Assembly (NCBI GenBank): GCA_022647615.1
Contig: JALCKZ010000001.1
Coordinates: 1,786,178-1,850,177, forward strand
Direction: 5' to 3'
DNA: 64,000 bases
Origin: Bacteroidales bacterium
GTDB taxonomy: Bacteria > Bacteroidota > Bacteroidia > Bacteroidales > UBA932
Below, piece by piece: positions 27,521 to 36,785 of the stretch (position 1 is its first letter; each line of letters begins with the position of its first letter). Under the pieces are notes generated by a model, which saw only the letters and a list, made by a program, of their open reading frames with translations, ran no database searches and was not told where the DNA came from. Position numbers and translations under genes: made by a program.

Positions 27521-28921
27521 TTAATATCCTAAAATCTTTAGCATGCTCTTGTAAGACTGCTCTTTGCTAAATAGTTTTGTGAAGTATTCGCCGTGCTCGT
27601 CCCGGTCTATAATTACGTGTTTTGGAGCGGGTTGCAGACAGTGCTGAATTCCGCCGTATCCGGCAATAGACTCCTGGTATGCACCTGTATGGAAGAAACC
27701 AATATACAGCGGCTCTTCATCATGACGGCCCTCCACAACAGGAAGGAAGATGGCGTTTGCATGAGCTTCAGCATTATAGTAATCTTGTGAATCGCACGTT
27801 AATCCTCCCAGGAAAACACGTTGATATTCGCAGTTCCACTTATTTATAGGCAGCAAAATAAACCTCTGCTTAATACCCCAAGTATCTGGCAATGTGGTCA
27901 TAAATGAGCTGTCAACCATATACCAGCGCTCTCTGTCATTCTGCTGCTTGCAATCCAAAACCTGAAAAATAGTTGCGCCGCTTTCTCCAACTGTAAAACT
28001 TCCAAATTCTGTAAAAATGTTTGGTTCCGCAACTCCGCGGGACTTGCAAATATTTTTTATTTGGGATACAATCTCCTCAGTCATGTACTCATATTCGTAA
28101 TCCTGAACAAGAGAATTTTTGATAGGGAAGCCGCCTCCGATGTTTAGAGAATCAAGTTCCGGACATATTGCGCGCAAGTCACAATATACATTCACGCACT
28201 TTGCCAGCTCATTCCAATAATAGGCATTATCCCTAATTCCGGTGTTGATGAAGAAGTGCAGCATCTTTAATGTAAACTTCTTGCTTTTAGCAAGTTTTGC
28301 CTTATAGAAAGGGAGTATATCTGAATACCTTATGCCCAGCCGGCTTGTGTAAAATTCAAATTTTGGCTCCTCCTCAGATGCAATTCTTATCCCCAGCTTG
28401 GCGGGAACTTTTATATGTGAATCAAGGTCATCAAACTCACCCATATTATCCATAACCGGGATAATATTCTTCCATCCGCCGTTAATTTTTTCAGATATGT
28501 TTTCTATGTAAGTATCCTTTTTAAAACCGTTGCAGACAATTGTCATATCCTCTTTCAATTTTCCCTCATCGTACAGAGAATCAATAAGATTGATATCAAA
28601 TGCAGAAGATGTCTCCAGGAATATGTCATTCTTAAGCGCCTCTTCTAGAATAAATGAAAAATGAGAGCTTTTTGTGCAGTAGCAATAGTTGTAAGAGCCT
28701 TTGTAATCGACCTTGGCCATGGCAACGTTAAACATTCTTTTTGCCCTCTGAATCTGGCTGGATATCTTTGGCAAATAGGTGAGTTTCAAAGGAGTTCCAT
28801 ATTGTTCAATGATATCCATCATTGGAATTTCATGGAACAAAAGATTGTCATCTTCTACTCTAAATTCATCCTGCGGCCAGTCAAAAGACTGCTCAACCAA
28901 ATCTATGTACTTGTTTTTCAT
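27521..28921 (-). CDS. PLP-dependent arginine decarboxylase family enzyme
   Basis: A 466-aa fold-III PLP decarboxylase of the ODC/DAP/arginine group. The PLP-binding Lys lies in the motif YNYCYCTKSSH near residue 84; the glycine loop LNIGGGFPIKNS and the C-terminal FHTGAYQE block complete the active site. Bacteroidetes carry this roughly 465-aa type as an arginine decarboxylase, making agmatine for polyamine (putrescine/spermidine) synthesis. DAP decarboxylase is less likely because the C-terminal lysine-specificity motifs are absent. It has a -7 box at 28992-28999 and a leader of about 65 nt, and is followed 30 nt later by the trmH gene start. Confidence 0.78.
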   Translation of the reverse strand: MKNKYIDLVEQSFDWPQDEFRVEDDNLLFHEIPMMDIIEQYGTPLKLTYLPKISSQIQRAKRMFNVAMAKVDYKGSYNYCYCTKSSHFSFILEEALKNDIFLETSSAFDINLIDSLYDEGKLKEDMTIVCNGFKKDTYIENISEKINGGWKNIIPVMDNMGEFDDLDSHIKVPAKLGIRIASEEEPKFEFYTSRLGIRYSDILPFYKAKLAKSKKFTLKMLHFFINTGIRDNAYYWNELAKCVNVYCDLRAICPELDSLNIGGGFPIKNSLVQDYEYEYMTEEIVSQIKNICKSRGVAEPNIFTEFGSFTVGESGATIFQVLDCKQQNDRERWYMVDSSFMTTLPDTWGIKQRFILLPINKWNCEYQRVFLGGLTCDSQDYYNAEAHANAIFLPVVEGRHDEEPLYIGFFHTGAYQESIAGYGGIQHCLQPAPKHVIIDRDEHGEYFTKLFSKEQSYKSMLKILGY

Positions 28922-28991
28922 TTTGAAAATGTAAGTGAGTTACTTTTATAAAAATTCAGCAATCTAAATCACTCGGATTTAAAATCGGTGA

Positions 28992-28999
28992 CAAATATA
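28992..28999 (-). promoter_or_regulatory. -7 box of the decarboxylase gene
   Basis: The plus strand reads CAAATATA (minus TATATTTG), about 70 nt upstream of the decarboxylase ATG. Confidence 0.45.
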
Positions 29000-29103
29000 T
29001 TTATAATAGCAGGCATTTGTACAGGAATGCGCAAATTTCTGATGCATATTTTACAAACCCTCTCTATTTATTCTCCCGACAGGGTATTTTCATCTTTTTT
29101 ATC

Positions 29104-29111
29104 TAAATTTG
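29104..29111 (+). promoter_or_regulatory. -7 box of the tamL gene
   Basis: TAAATTTG lies 9 nt before the ATG of the first tamL fragment. The same gap also carries a CTGTCGGGA copy (29074-29082, minus orientation). Confidence 0.5.
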
Positions 29112-29120
29112 GAGCGGTAA

Positions 29121-30257
29121 ATGGAGATTAGAAAATCTATATACGTAGTTTTGGCTGCGGGCAGCATGCTGCTGGCATCTTGCAGCATGACCAGGGTGAT
29201 ACCCAATGACCAGAGTCTGCTTAGGAGCAATAAGATAGAGATAATGAATACTCCTTCTTATTCAGGAGCCTTGTTAAGCAGGCTTGGGCAGAAGGAGAGC
29301 ATATCTGACCTGCAGAAATATATCAAGCAGACACCTAACTCATCTGTTCTTGGAATTAACCCCTTTATTAATATCTATAATTCAGGCAACGGCAGCGGCA
29401 AAGGGTGGGACAAGTTTGTCAAGAAAATTGGACAGGCACCTGTAATTTTTGATCCTGACCTTGTGGAAAGTTCCAAGACTAACATGGTTAACCACTTGCA
29501 GTTCAAGGGATATTACAACTCTAAAATAAGAGATTCCATAGAGACGCAAAATAAAAAGACTCACGTAACATATTTTGTCTATCCCGGCAGGCGCTATATA
29601 ATTGACAGCATTTTATACTCAATTAAGGATACTGCTCTTTTAAAAATCATGCTCGCCGACACTTGTAATAGTCTGATAAAGAGGGGAAAAATCCTATCTG
29701 AAGATTTGCTGGAACAAGAATCGGCAAGGATGTCGCTTGTGTACAGAAATAGAGGCTATTATGGTTTTACAAAAAATTACTTCTTTTACAAGGGTGATAC
29801 ATTATCTCATGATGGTCTGGCTCACTTGAATATAGCAATAGAAGACTTTACCCGCAATGAAACGCCTAAAGAGGCAAAGCCGCATAGGGTTTACACTTTC
29901 GGAGATGTCTACATAGCTCCAATGAGAAATTTCCAGCGCAGAATGAGGATGCCAAAATCTACTGATTCTGTTGAGATTGCAAGAAGAGACAGCATGATTT
30001 CAGTTATACGTTCTCAAATTGATACTATCAAGTACAGGCGCATCAATGTAATAGGCCTTAACAAAAAGACCGGCAGCACGCTGCTTTTGAGGCGCAAAGT
30101 GCTTAACAGAATGAACATGATAAGGCCCGGAGAAAAATACAATGTAGACAATGTATCCTCTACTTATCAGAGATTCAGTTCAATGGGGCTGTTCTCCAGC
30201 GTAAACGTAGGACTTACAGAGATAGATTCATCAAAGGTAAAAACAGACATAAACTGA
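29121..30257 (+). CDS. TamL-like outer-membrane assembly lipoprotein, N-terminal part (frameshifted)
   Basis: A 378-aa frame with a lipoprotein signal (VVLAAGSMLLASC, Cys near residue 21) followed by POTRA-like repeats (YFVYPGRRYIIDSILYSI, LNIAIEDFTRN, YRRINVIGLNKK). The family is TamL, the lipid-anchored TamA/BamA relative of Bacteroidetes, which works with TamB in outer-membrane biogenesis. The frame ends in TGA inside a conserved stretch, and the BamA-type barrel continues in the +1 frame. Restoring a single base near 30254 would give ...TDINLMANTLQGYKV..., so a 1-nt deletion is the simplest reading. Stop and next start overlap as TGATG, so reinitiation is also conceivable. Confidence 0.85.
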   Translation: MEIRKSIYVVLAAGSMLLASCSMTRVIPNDQSLLRSNKIEIMNTPSYSGALLSRLGQKESISDLQKYIKQTPNSSVLGINPFINIYNSGNGSGKGWDKFVKKIGQAPVIFDPDLVESSKTNMVNHLQFKGYYNSKIRDSIETQNKKTHVTYFVYPGRRYIIDSILYSIKDTALLKIMLADTCNSLIKRGKILSEDLLEQESARMSLVYRNRGYYGFTKNYFFYKGDTLSHDGLAHLNIAIEDFTRNETPKEAKPHRVYTFGDVYIAPMRNFQRRMRMPKSTDSVEIARRDSMISVIRSQIDTIKYRRINVIGLNKKTGSTLLLRRKVLNRMNMIRPGEKYNVDNVSSTYQRFSSMGLFSSVNVGLTEIDSSKVKTDIN

Positions 30258-31504
30258 TGGCAAATACTTTACAGGGTTATAAAGTTAATCTGCAAGGCTC
30301 CACAAATTCAAACGGGTTGTTTGGTATTTCCCCGACACTCTCTTATTATCACAAGAATTTATTTAGAGGAGGCGAGTTATTCTCAGTCAGCGTGATGGGT
30401 GATTTTCAGTTTAAACCTAACAGCAATGTTCACTCTACTGAGCTGGGAATCAGCACCTCTCTGAGTGTCCCGAATTTCCTTTTAGCTCCCGACAGCTGGT
30501 TTCAGTCTAAAACAATTCCTCGTACGGAAATAATAACCGCATATAGCTACCAAAAACGTCCGGAGTACACAAGAAACATTATATCTGCAAGTTACGGTTA
30601 CACTTGGACTGCGTACGGCAAGTGGTTTTTCAAAGCAAATCTGATTCAGGCCAACATTGTAAAACTGTATAACCTGGACTCAACATTTTATAACAAGCTC
30701 AATGACCCATTCCTAAGGAACTCATATAAAGACCATTTTGACCTTGGAGTAGGTGGCAATGTCTACTTTACTACGGACGCATCTACAAATCCTGCACACA
30801 GTTTCTTTTATTTCAGATATGCGCTGGATTTGAGCGGCAACTTAATCAGCCTGTTTGACAAGAACTTTGCTCATAATGAATATGGAGAAAAACTGATATG
30901 GCACTCACCTTATTCTCAATATTACAAGATGGAACTGTCGGGAGTATATACAATCAAATTGGGACAGAACAAGAGCCACATGGTTGCAATGAGATTGCTT
31001 GGCGGAGTTGGCAGAGGCTATGGAAATTCATCCGTTCTTCCTTTTGAGAAATTATTCTGGGGCGGCGGAGCTTATGATTTAAGAGGCTGGCAGCCAAGGA
31101 CTTTAGGCCCAGGTTATGCGCAAATAGATACGGCTTGGAGAATTTCAAACCAGACTGGAGATATTAAACTAGAGGCTAACGTTGAATATAGATTTCCAAT
31201 GTTTTGGATTTTGAGGGGCGCACTGTTTGCTGATGCCGGAAATATTTGGACGTTTGACCGCGGCACAGATTCAGCCACAGGCGAGAAAACAGACTACGCC
31301 GGAATATTCAGAGGCAAAGACTTTTACAAGCATATCGCACTAGATTGCGGAATAGGTCTGAGGTTGGATTTGAGCTTTGCGCTGCTGCGCTTGGACCTTG
31401 GATTTAAGACATTTGACCCTGCGGCATCTGCTTGGAAAGGGCCAGGCAGCTGGTTCAAACACAACAATTTTGAATTCAGCTTTGGCATCGGCTATCCATT
31501 CTAA
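30257..31504 (+). CDS. TamL-like barrel, C-terminal part (frameshifted)
   Basis: A 415-aa continuation of the preceding gene in another frame. It holds the BamA-superfamily barrel. It opens with NTLQGYKVNLQGSTNSNGLFGISPTLSYYHKNLFRGGE, has the GGGAYDLRGWQPRTLGPGY loop (RGW equivalent of the VRGF motif), and ends in the C-terminal aromatic strand FEFSFGIGYPF. On its own it lacks a signal peptide and would not be exported, so it needs either fusion with the upstream frame or a sequencing correction. The summed length, about 793 aa, is normal for an intact TamL. Confidence 0.85.
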   Translation: MANTLQGYKVNLQGSTNSNGLFGISPTLSYYHKNLFRGGELFSVSVMGDFQFKPNSNVHSTELGISTSLSVPNFLLAPDSWFQSKTIPRTEIITAYSYQKRPEYTRNIISASYGYTWTAYGKWFFKANLIQANIVKLYNLDSTFYNKLNDPFLRNSYKDHFDLGVGGNVYFTTDASTNPAHSFFYFRYALDLSGNLISLFDKNFAHNEYGEKLIWHSPYSQYYKMELSGVYTIKLGQNKSHMVAMRLLGGVGRGYGNSSVLPFEKLFWGGGAYDLRGWQPRTLGPGYAQIDTAWRISNQTGDIKLEANVEYRFPMFWILRGALFADAGNIWTFDRGTDSATGEKTDYAGIFRGKDFYKHIALDCGIGLRLDLSFALLRLDLGFKTFDPAASAWKGPGSWFKHNNFEFSFGIGYPF

Positions 31505-31532
31505 TAGCCTGATGCAAAAGCCTTTTCAAAGA

Positions 31533-32441
31533 TTATTTTTCAAATTTAAAATACCCGAAATATTCAGGTCTGTGATAATCCGGTTTGGGAGTTCCAATCG
31601 GATTCCATGTAAGATAGTGAGCCTGAGGCATTTTATCCCCGCACTTATATACGTTGCCCATTACCTTCTTGCCTTTCAGAGCTTTAACGCCATCCTCGCA
31701 TATTAATTTGATAGGGAGAACTATCACCATAGTCCATTCATACTCATCTAATTTATCTCCCGTAATGCACACATCATTATCTTTAACTCTATTAGATGCA
31801 AGTGCGTTCTCCTTCTCTATCTCTTTGATACCAAAGGCGCTATCTCCCAAAGTTGAGAATCTGCGAATCATTTTCATTACTTCCGGCTGCGCATTATGCC
31901 TATCTTTTCTCCCTTCGCCCATGCCAAGCAAACCATGACCTATGCAGTTCATTTCCAGATTAAAATAGAGAGAATCCTCTAAATTATCAGACGGCTTAAT
32001 AAAAAATTCCATACAGTCATCAGTCCAAGGCTGCGCACCCTCATCCTTATCAAATACAGCTTTAAGTGCTTTCTCTTTAACGTTGTATTGGATATAAATG
32101 TCTGTATCCGTGTACATTATCTTAAAGCTCGCGACAGGTTTGTAATCTCCGTTAGCCTTTGGCCAGTTGACAACATCTACTGCGGCGGACTCTATTTTTT
32201 CACTCTCAAACTTTTTATTAATCTGCAAAAAAGTAGGGGAAGCCGCAGCAAATTTCACATGTTTAACTTTATAGGTTTTGCGCACAACTTCTTTATTTGT
32301 ATTCAATGTTTTGTCAGCAGCCTTGATTTTTTTAGTATTCATATCTATTTGGTTATTAAGAACATAAATGCCCCTTGCATTTACGCTTCCAAAAGAAAGC
32401 AGCGCCGCAAGGAGCATTAATGATTTAACTATTTTGTTCAT
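31533..32441 (-). CDS. Exported CBM9-like (DOMON/carbohydrate-binding family 9) protein
   Basis: A 302-aa secreted protein with a signal peptide (IVKSLMLLAALLSFGSVNA, cleavage near residue 22). The body matches the CBM9-like sandwich seen in Bacteroidetes: VASFKIMYTDTDIYIQYNVKEKA, WTDDCMEFFIKPSD, YFNLEMNCIGHGLLGMGEGR, and a C-terminal YLTWNPIGTPKPDYHRPEYFGYFKFEK. Such domains bind reducing ends of sugars or amino-sugar ligands. It lies 39 nt downstream of the NagB fusion gene, which supports a role in amino-sugar uptake or sensing, but this is inference. It converges with tamL. Confidence 0.75.
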   Translation of the reverse strand: MNKIVKSLMLLAALLSFGSVNARGIYVLNNQIDMNTKKIKAADKTLNTNKEVVRKTYKVKHVKFAAASPTFLQINKKFESEKIESAAVDVVNWPKANGDYKPVASFKIMYTDTDIYIQYNVKEKALKAVFDKDEGAQPWTDDCMEFFIKPSDNLEDSLYFNLEMNCIGHGLLGMGEGRKDRHNAQPEVMKMIRRFSTLGDSAFGIKEIEKENALASNRVKDNDVCITGDKLDEYEWTMVIVLPIKLICEDGVKALKGKKVMGNVYKCGDKMPQAHYLTWNPIGTPKPDYHRPEYFGYFKFEK

Positions 32442-32480
32442 AAAAGAACTCTTTATCTAACTAAAGTAAACCTGTCGGGA

Positions 32481-34376
32481 TTAAAATTTGTATTTAACAA
32501 AAAGCTCAATGGCCTGGTACTCAGCCATTCCCAGCTTGTCAAATATTACCGCCGTATTGTGGTTTCTCTCTTCCGCTCTCAGCCAAAATTCACGTGCATC
32601 TGAACCGGGGAACAATGGATAGTCCTTCTGAGACTGGTGACGGTAGATTGCATCTCTCTTAATCTTAACCTCTTCCGGGCTCAATGGAACAGCCATCTCC
32701 TCCTCTGCAACATCCCACTCCTGCCATGCGCCTCTGTACATCCAAAGACGGCAATCTTTAAACCATGACTCCTTCTTAAGCTCATTACATGCAGCTATAA
32801 CTGCCTGGAAACAAACTCTATGTGTTCCATGTGGATCTGATAAATCACCAGCAGCAAAAATCTGATGAGGCTTTACTTTCTCCAAAAGTTTCTTTACAAT
32901 ATCTATATCTTTTCTGCTAAGAGGATTTTTCTTGACACCGCCGGTCTCATAGAAAGGCAATGCAAGGAAGTTAACGTGGCTCTCAGGAATTCCAAGGTAA
33001 CGGCAGGCAGAACGTGCTTCACCGCGGCGGATAACCGTCTTTATCTGTCTGACAATCATTGGGTCAGCCTCACCGGGATGTTTCTTTGCAAGGGCAGCTT
33101 TAATGTCCGTGAAAAGCTTCTTTGCTTTCTCATCTGAGAATCCAAAAAGGCCGGCGCTCTCTCTAATGAAATCCAAATATCTTACAACATCATGATCAAA
33201 AACAGCAATGTTGCCGCTTGTTTCATAAGCCATGTAAATGTCATGTCCTTGTTCAGAAAGTCTGGCAAGAGTACCGCCCATGGAAATTACATCATCATCA
33301 GGGTGCGGACTGAATACAACAACTCTCTTTGGATAAGGTTTGGCGCGCTCGGGACGGGTAGAATCATCTGCATTTGGTTTTCCACCAGGCCAGCCGCTGA
33401 TCGTGTGCTGCAAATCATTGAACACCTTAATGTTAATCTGGCTTGCAGGACCTTTTGTGGTGACAAGATTTGACATCAAATTATCATTGTAATCTCTATC
33501 TGTAAGTTTAAGAATAGGCTTGTTCAATTTTCTGCAAAGCCAGAACACGGCCTTTCTAATAAGATAAGGAGTCCACTCAACTTTATCTGTAAGCCAAGGA
33601 GTATCAATTCTTGTAAGCTTGACTGATGCAGAGTTATCTATGAAAACGTGTATGTTCTTATGTTCCTGCAGGTAAGATGATGGATTCATGCTGTCAACTT
33701 CACCCTCTACCAAAGACTTTACTGCATTTCCGGAACCTTCTCCCCAAGCTAGAAAATAAATTTCCTTTGACTTAAGAATTGTTGCAATTCCCATTGTAAT
33801 AGCATAATAGGGAACATCCTCTACGCCAAAGAAATCACTTGCTGCAGCCACTCTGGAAGAGTAGTTAAGCGCAATCATTCTGGTTTCAGAGTTGTATGCA
33901 GAAGCAGGCTCATTCATTCCCATGTTGCTGGTAATCAAAACGTCTATGCCTCCGGCCTTTGCTATTTCATCCTCAAAACCTTTGCAATATTTCTGGACAT
34001 CATCCATCTTATTGCTCTTAATATAATGGACGTTCTTTGCGGGTATGTCAACCTCATCAACCAAACACTCTTTGATAAATCTGTAATGACTTTGCAACTC
34101 ATTGCGGTCCAAAGGGTAATAATCATCCATGTCAAACACTTCAATATTCTTGAAGCTTAATTTCTTAGCCTTAACGGCCTTAATCATCTCATCATAAACT
34201 GATAGACACGCAGATGTAGATGCTAAAGCAAGAACCAGATTCTCTCCTTTCTTTGCCTTCTCTTGTGATTTTTTAATAATATCCTCCACAACAATTTTGG
34301 CCGCATCAGTGGCCTCATTGAAGATGGTTACAGGTAATTTTTCATACCTCTTTGAAAAACTTGATGTTAGAAACAT
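32481..34376 (-). CDS. nagB: Glucosamine-6-phosphate deaminase fused to LmbE-like deacetylase
   Basis: A 631-aa two-domain protein typical of Bacteroidetes. The N-terminal half (about 1-290) is a NagB-type isomerase-deaminase (LVLALASTSACLSVYDEM, FDMDDYYPLDRNELQSHYRFI, ITSNMGMNEPASAYNSETRMI). The C-terminal half (about 345-631) is a PIG-L/LmbE zinc deacetylase with motif VVFSPHPDDDVISMGGTL near 351 and a GTHRVC block. It converts GlcN6P to fructose-6-phosphate plus ammonia; the second domain may supply N-deacetylation. In the NagB half LITSNMGMNEPAS replaces the usual GIGxxGHxAFNEP-type site, a notable deviation worth testing. Two downstream genes continue the strand. Confidence 0.82.
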   Translation of the reverse strand: MFLTSSFSKRYEKLPVTIFNEATDAAKIVVEDIIKKSQEKAKKGENLVLALASTSACLSVYDEMIKAVKAKKLSFKNIEVFDMDDYYPLDRNELQSHYRFIKECLVDEVDIPAKNVHYIKSNKMDDVQKYCKGFEDEIAKAGGIDVLITSNMGMNEPASAYNSETRMIALNYSSRVAAASDFFGVEDVPYYAITMGIATILKSKEIYFLAWGEGSGNAVKSLVEGEVDSMNPSSYLQEHKNIHVFIDNSASVKLTRIDTPWLTDKVEWTPYLIRKAVFWLCRKLNKPILKLTDRDYNDNLMSNLVTTKGPASQINIKVFNDLQHTISGWPGGKPNADDSTRPERAKPYPKRVVVFSPHPDDDVISMGGTLARLSEQGHDIYMAYETSGNIAVFDHDVVRYLDFIRESAGLFGFSDEKAKKLFTDIKAALAKKHPGEADPMIVRQIKTVIRRGEARSACRYLGIPESHVNFLALPFYETGGVKKNPLSRKDIDIVKKLLEKVKPHQIFAAGDLSDPHGTHRVCFQAVIAACNELKKESWFKDCRLWMYRGAWQEWDVAEEEMAVPLSPEEVKIKRDAIYRHQSQKDYPLFPGSDAREFWLRAEERNHNTAVIFDKLGMAEYQAIELFVKYKF

Positions 34377-34459
34377 TTTATATTGTGTTTATATTTTTAT
34401 CCAGATTATATATTGATTTATCCAGATAGTTTTTTCACTTCACTTTACTTTACCGCAAT

Positions 34460-35281
34460 TTACTTAAGAGCTTTCCTTAATGTAACCAGCTGTTCAATAA
34501 GAGGTTCCATTAAACTTAGTTTCAGCATATTTGCACCATCTGACTTTGCATGCTCGGGGCAAGGATGAGTTTCCATAAACAATCCGTCCGCACCAACGGC
34601 AAGTCCCGCCTTTGCAATATGTGGAATAAGCCAAGGCTCTCCGCCCGTTATTCCGCTAGTCTGATTGGGCTTTTGCAAAGAGTGCGTAACATCCAGAACT
34701 ACAGGAAATCCAAACTTCTGCATTTTTGGAATGCTCTTGAAGTCTACAACCAAATCATTATATCCAAATGTCGTTCCTCTCTCAGTAAGAACAACTTTCA
34801 TGTTGCCGGAATCTGTAACTTTCTTTGCTGCAAACTGCATTGATTCAGGGGATAAGAACTGTCCCTTTTTAATATTCACATATTTCCCCGTCTTTGCAGC
34901 AGCCTCAAGCAATTCAGTCTGTCTGCACAAAAATGCTGGAATCTGCAACATATCAACATCATAAGAGGCTGCCATATCAGCCTCCTGCACACTGTGAATA
35001 TCTGTAACTATTGCAACGCCCAATTCTTTCTTAATATTTTGAAGTATTGTAAGCGCCTCTTTATCACCAATCCCTGTAAATGAAGATATGCTGGAACGGT
35101 TTGCTTTTTTATAAGATGCTTTGAATATGAAAGGCACCTTATATTTCTCAGTGATTTCCTTTAGCTTTTTAGCAATCTCAAATGTAATCTCCTCACCCTC
35201 AACTACGCAAGGGCCGGCAATAAGAAAAAACATTCCGTTTTTGTAATCCTTTACATTGCCGATTTTTAAAGATTTTTCCAT
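34460..35281 (-). CDS. kdsA: 3-deoxy-8-phosphooctulonate synthase (KdsA)
   Basis: A 273-aa Kdo-8-phosphate synthase. Signatures are LIAGPCVVEGEE near residue 21 and the PEP/A5P block FKASYKKANRSSISSFTG, followed by TDIHSVQEADMAA, ALLTERGTTFGYNDLVVD-type (VLTERGTTFGYNDLVVD) and the DVTHSLQKPN and METHPCPEHAKSDGANM blocks. It condenses arabinose-5-phosphate with PEP for Kdo and LPS synthesis. ATG 35281 is preferred because a -7 box ends 6 nt upstream. It is upstream of nagB on the same strand (83-nt gap). Confidence 0.96.
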   Translation of the reverse strand: MEKSLKIGNVKDYKNGMFFLIAGPCVVEGEEITFEIAKKLKEITEKYKVPFIFKASYKKANRSSISSFTGIGDKEALTILQNIKKELGVAIVTDIHSVQEADMAASYDVDMLQIPAFLCRQTELLEAAAKTGKYVNIKKGQFLSPESMQFAAKKVTDSGNMKVVLTERGTTFGYNDLVVDFKSIPKMQKFGFPVVLDVTHSLQKPNQTSGITGGEPWLIPHIAKAGLAVGADGLFMETHPCPEHAKSDGANMLKLSLMEPLIEQLVTLRKALK

Positions 35282-35287
35282 ACGCCG

Positions 35288-35295
35288 CAAAGTTA
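35288..35295 (-). promoter_or_regulatory. -7 box of the kdsA promoter
   Basis: The plus strand reads CAAAGTTA (minus TAACTTTG), separated from the kdsA ATG by 6 nt; predicted leaderless. Confidence 0.55.
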
Positions 35296-35392
35296 CAAAA
35301 TATACTTTATAAAAACAGCGTAAAAAGCATTATGGCGAAATATGCCAAATTAGAGTCAATTAATGCTATTGCCTGAAATGAGAGTGTAGTGC

Positions 35393-36733
35393 TTAATATT
35401 TATACTTAGGCCAGAAACGCCTCATTCTCTGACGAATCTCATCTTCCTTCTTATTCTCCCCCGGATCATAGATTTTGGTACCGCTCATCTCATCGGGCAA
35501 GAACTCAAGGTCTGCAAAATTGCCCGCGTATTCATGCGCGTATTTGTAACCGTCTGAGTACCCAAGTTCTTTCATGAGTTTGGTAGGGGCATTCCTTAGA
35601 TGCAGCGGAACAGACAAATCACCAGTTTGTTCTACATAAGCTGTAGCACCGTCAATAGCAGTAATGACAGAGTTGCTCTTTGGGCTGGTTGCCAGATAGA
35701 TAGCACACTCCGTAAGTGGAATGCGTCCCTCCGGAAGCCCAATTTGCTGAACAGCTGCGAACGTTGATTGCGCAAGAAGAAGCGCGTTTGGATTTGCCAG
35801 GCCAATATCCTCTGCGGCAAGTATTACCATCCGTCGCGCAATGAACAGAGGATCTTCTCCGCCTTTCAACATCCTTGCAATCCAATAAACTGCAGCATTA
35901 GGATCGGAACCGCGCATGCTTTTTATGAAAGCGGAAATTATATCATAATGTTGCTCTCCGTTCTTGTCATACATAGCCATGTTCTCCTGCAACCTATTGG
36001 TTACAAGTTCATTGTCAATGACGAGCACAGTTTTCTTTTTGCCTGATTTTGCACTGTCCGTCTGTGACGTTTCATAAGTGCTTGTGATTATCTCCAAGAC
36101 ATTCAGCAACTTGCGTGCATCACCGCCGCTATATCTGAACAGAGCCTCTTTCTCTTTTACCTTAATATTGAGAGTTTTAAGGTATTCGTCTTTTTCAAGG
36201 GCGCGGGTAAGCAAAGTGTCTAAGTTCCCGACAGTTAACTCTTTCAGCACGTATACCTGGCAGCGGCTCAATAATGGGCTAATCACTTCAAATGAAGGAT
36301 TTTCCGTTGTTGCACCAATCAGAATAATAGTACCGTCTTCTACAGCGCCAAGCAGCGCATCTTGCTGAGATTTGCTAAAACGATGAATTTCGTCAATGAA
36401 AAGAATAGGGGTCTGTCGGGAGAATAAATTTTTATCCTTAGCTTTTGCTATTACATCCCTAACTTCCTTAACTCCAGAGCTTACCGCAGATAAAGAAAAA
36501 AACGGACGGTTGAGCTGCTTGGAAATAATATAGGCCAGCGTTGTCTTTCCAACTCCAGGAGGGCCCCACAAAATGAAGGACGAAATATTCCCGGTATCAA
36601 TCATATTCCGCAGGATGGCGCCCTTGCCTACAAGATGCTCCTGGCCCACATAGTCCTCTAAGCTCTTGGGCCTTATGCGCTCCGCCAGCGGAATGCGGTT
36701 ACCGCTTGCAATATTTACATTCTCATCACTCAT
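35393..36733 (-). CDS. rarA: Replication-associated recombination protein A (RarA/MgsA)
   Basis: A 446-aa AAA+ ATPase. The N-terminal PLAERIRPKSLEDYVGQEHLVG is diagnostic; Walker A is WGPPGVGKTTLAY near residue 50, Walker B is ILFIDEIHRFSKSQQDALLGAVE, and sensor 1 is IGATTENPSF. The C-terminal tetramerisation domain (IISAFIKSMRGSDPNAAVYWIARML) is intact. RarA acts at stalled forks. A Ser/Lys-rich insert (TYETSQTDSAKSGKKK) extends the linker before the C-terminal domain. A -7 box ends 5 nt before the ATG. The gene carries two CTGTCGGGA copies in opposite orientation. Confidence 0.95.
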   Translation of the reverse strand: MSDENVNIASGNRIPLAERIRPKSLEDYVGQEHLVGKGAILRNMIDTGNISSFILWGPPGVGKTTLAYIISKQLNRPFFSLSAVSSGVKEVRDVIAKAKDKNLFSRQTPILFIDEIHRFSKSQQDALLGAVEDGTIILIGATTENPSFEVISPLLSRCQVYVLKELTVGNLDTLLTRALEKDEYLKTLNIKVKEKEALFRYSGGDARKLLNVLEIITSTYETSQTDSAKSGKKKTVLVIDNELVTNRLQENMAMYDKNGEQHYDIISAFIKSMRGSDPNAAVYWIARMLKGGEDPLFIARRMVILAAEDIGLANPNALLLAQSTFAAVQQIGLPEGRIPLTECAIYLATSPKSNSVITAIDGATAYVEQTGDLSVPLHLRNAPTKLMKELGYSDGYKYAHEYAGNFADLEFLPDEMSGTKIYDPGENKKEDEIRQRMRRFWPKYKY

Positions 36734-36738
36734 CTCCG

Positions 36739-36746
36739 CAAAGTTA
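36739..36746 (-). promoter_or_regulatory. -7 box of the rarA promoter
   Basis: The plus strand reads CAAAGTTA (minus TAACTTTG), 5 nt from the rarA ATG; predicted leaderless. Confidence 0.55.
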
Positions 36747-36785
36747 ATCTTTTTTGTCAGTCATTTGCGGCACAAAGCTCCAAAC

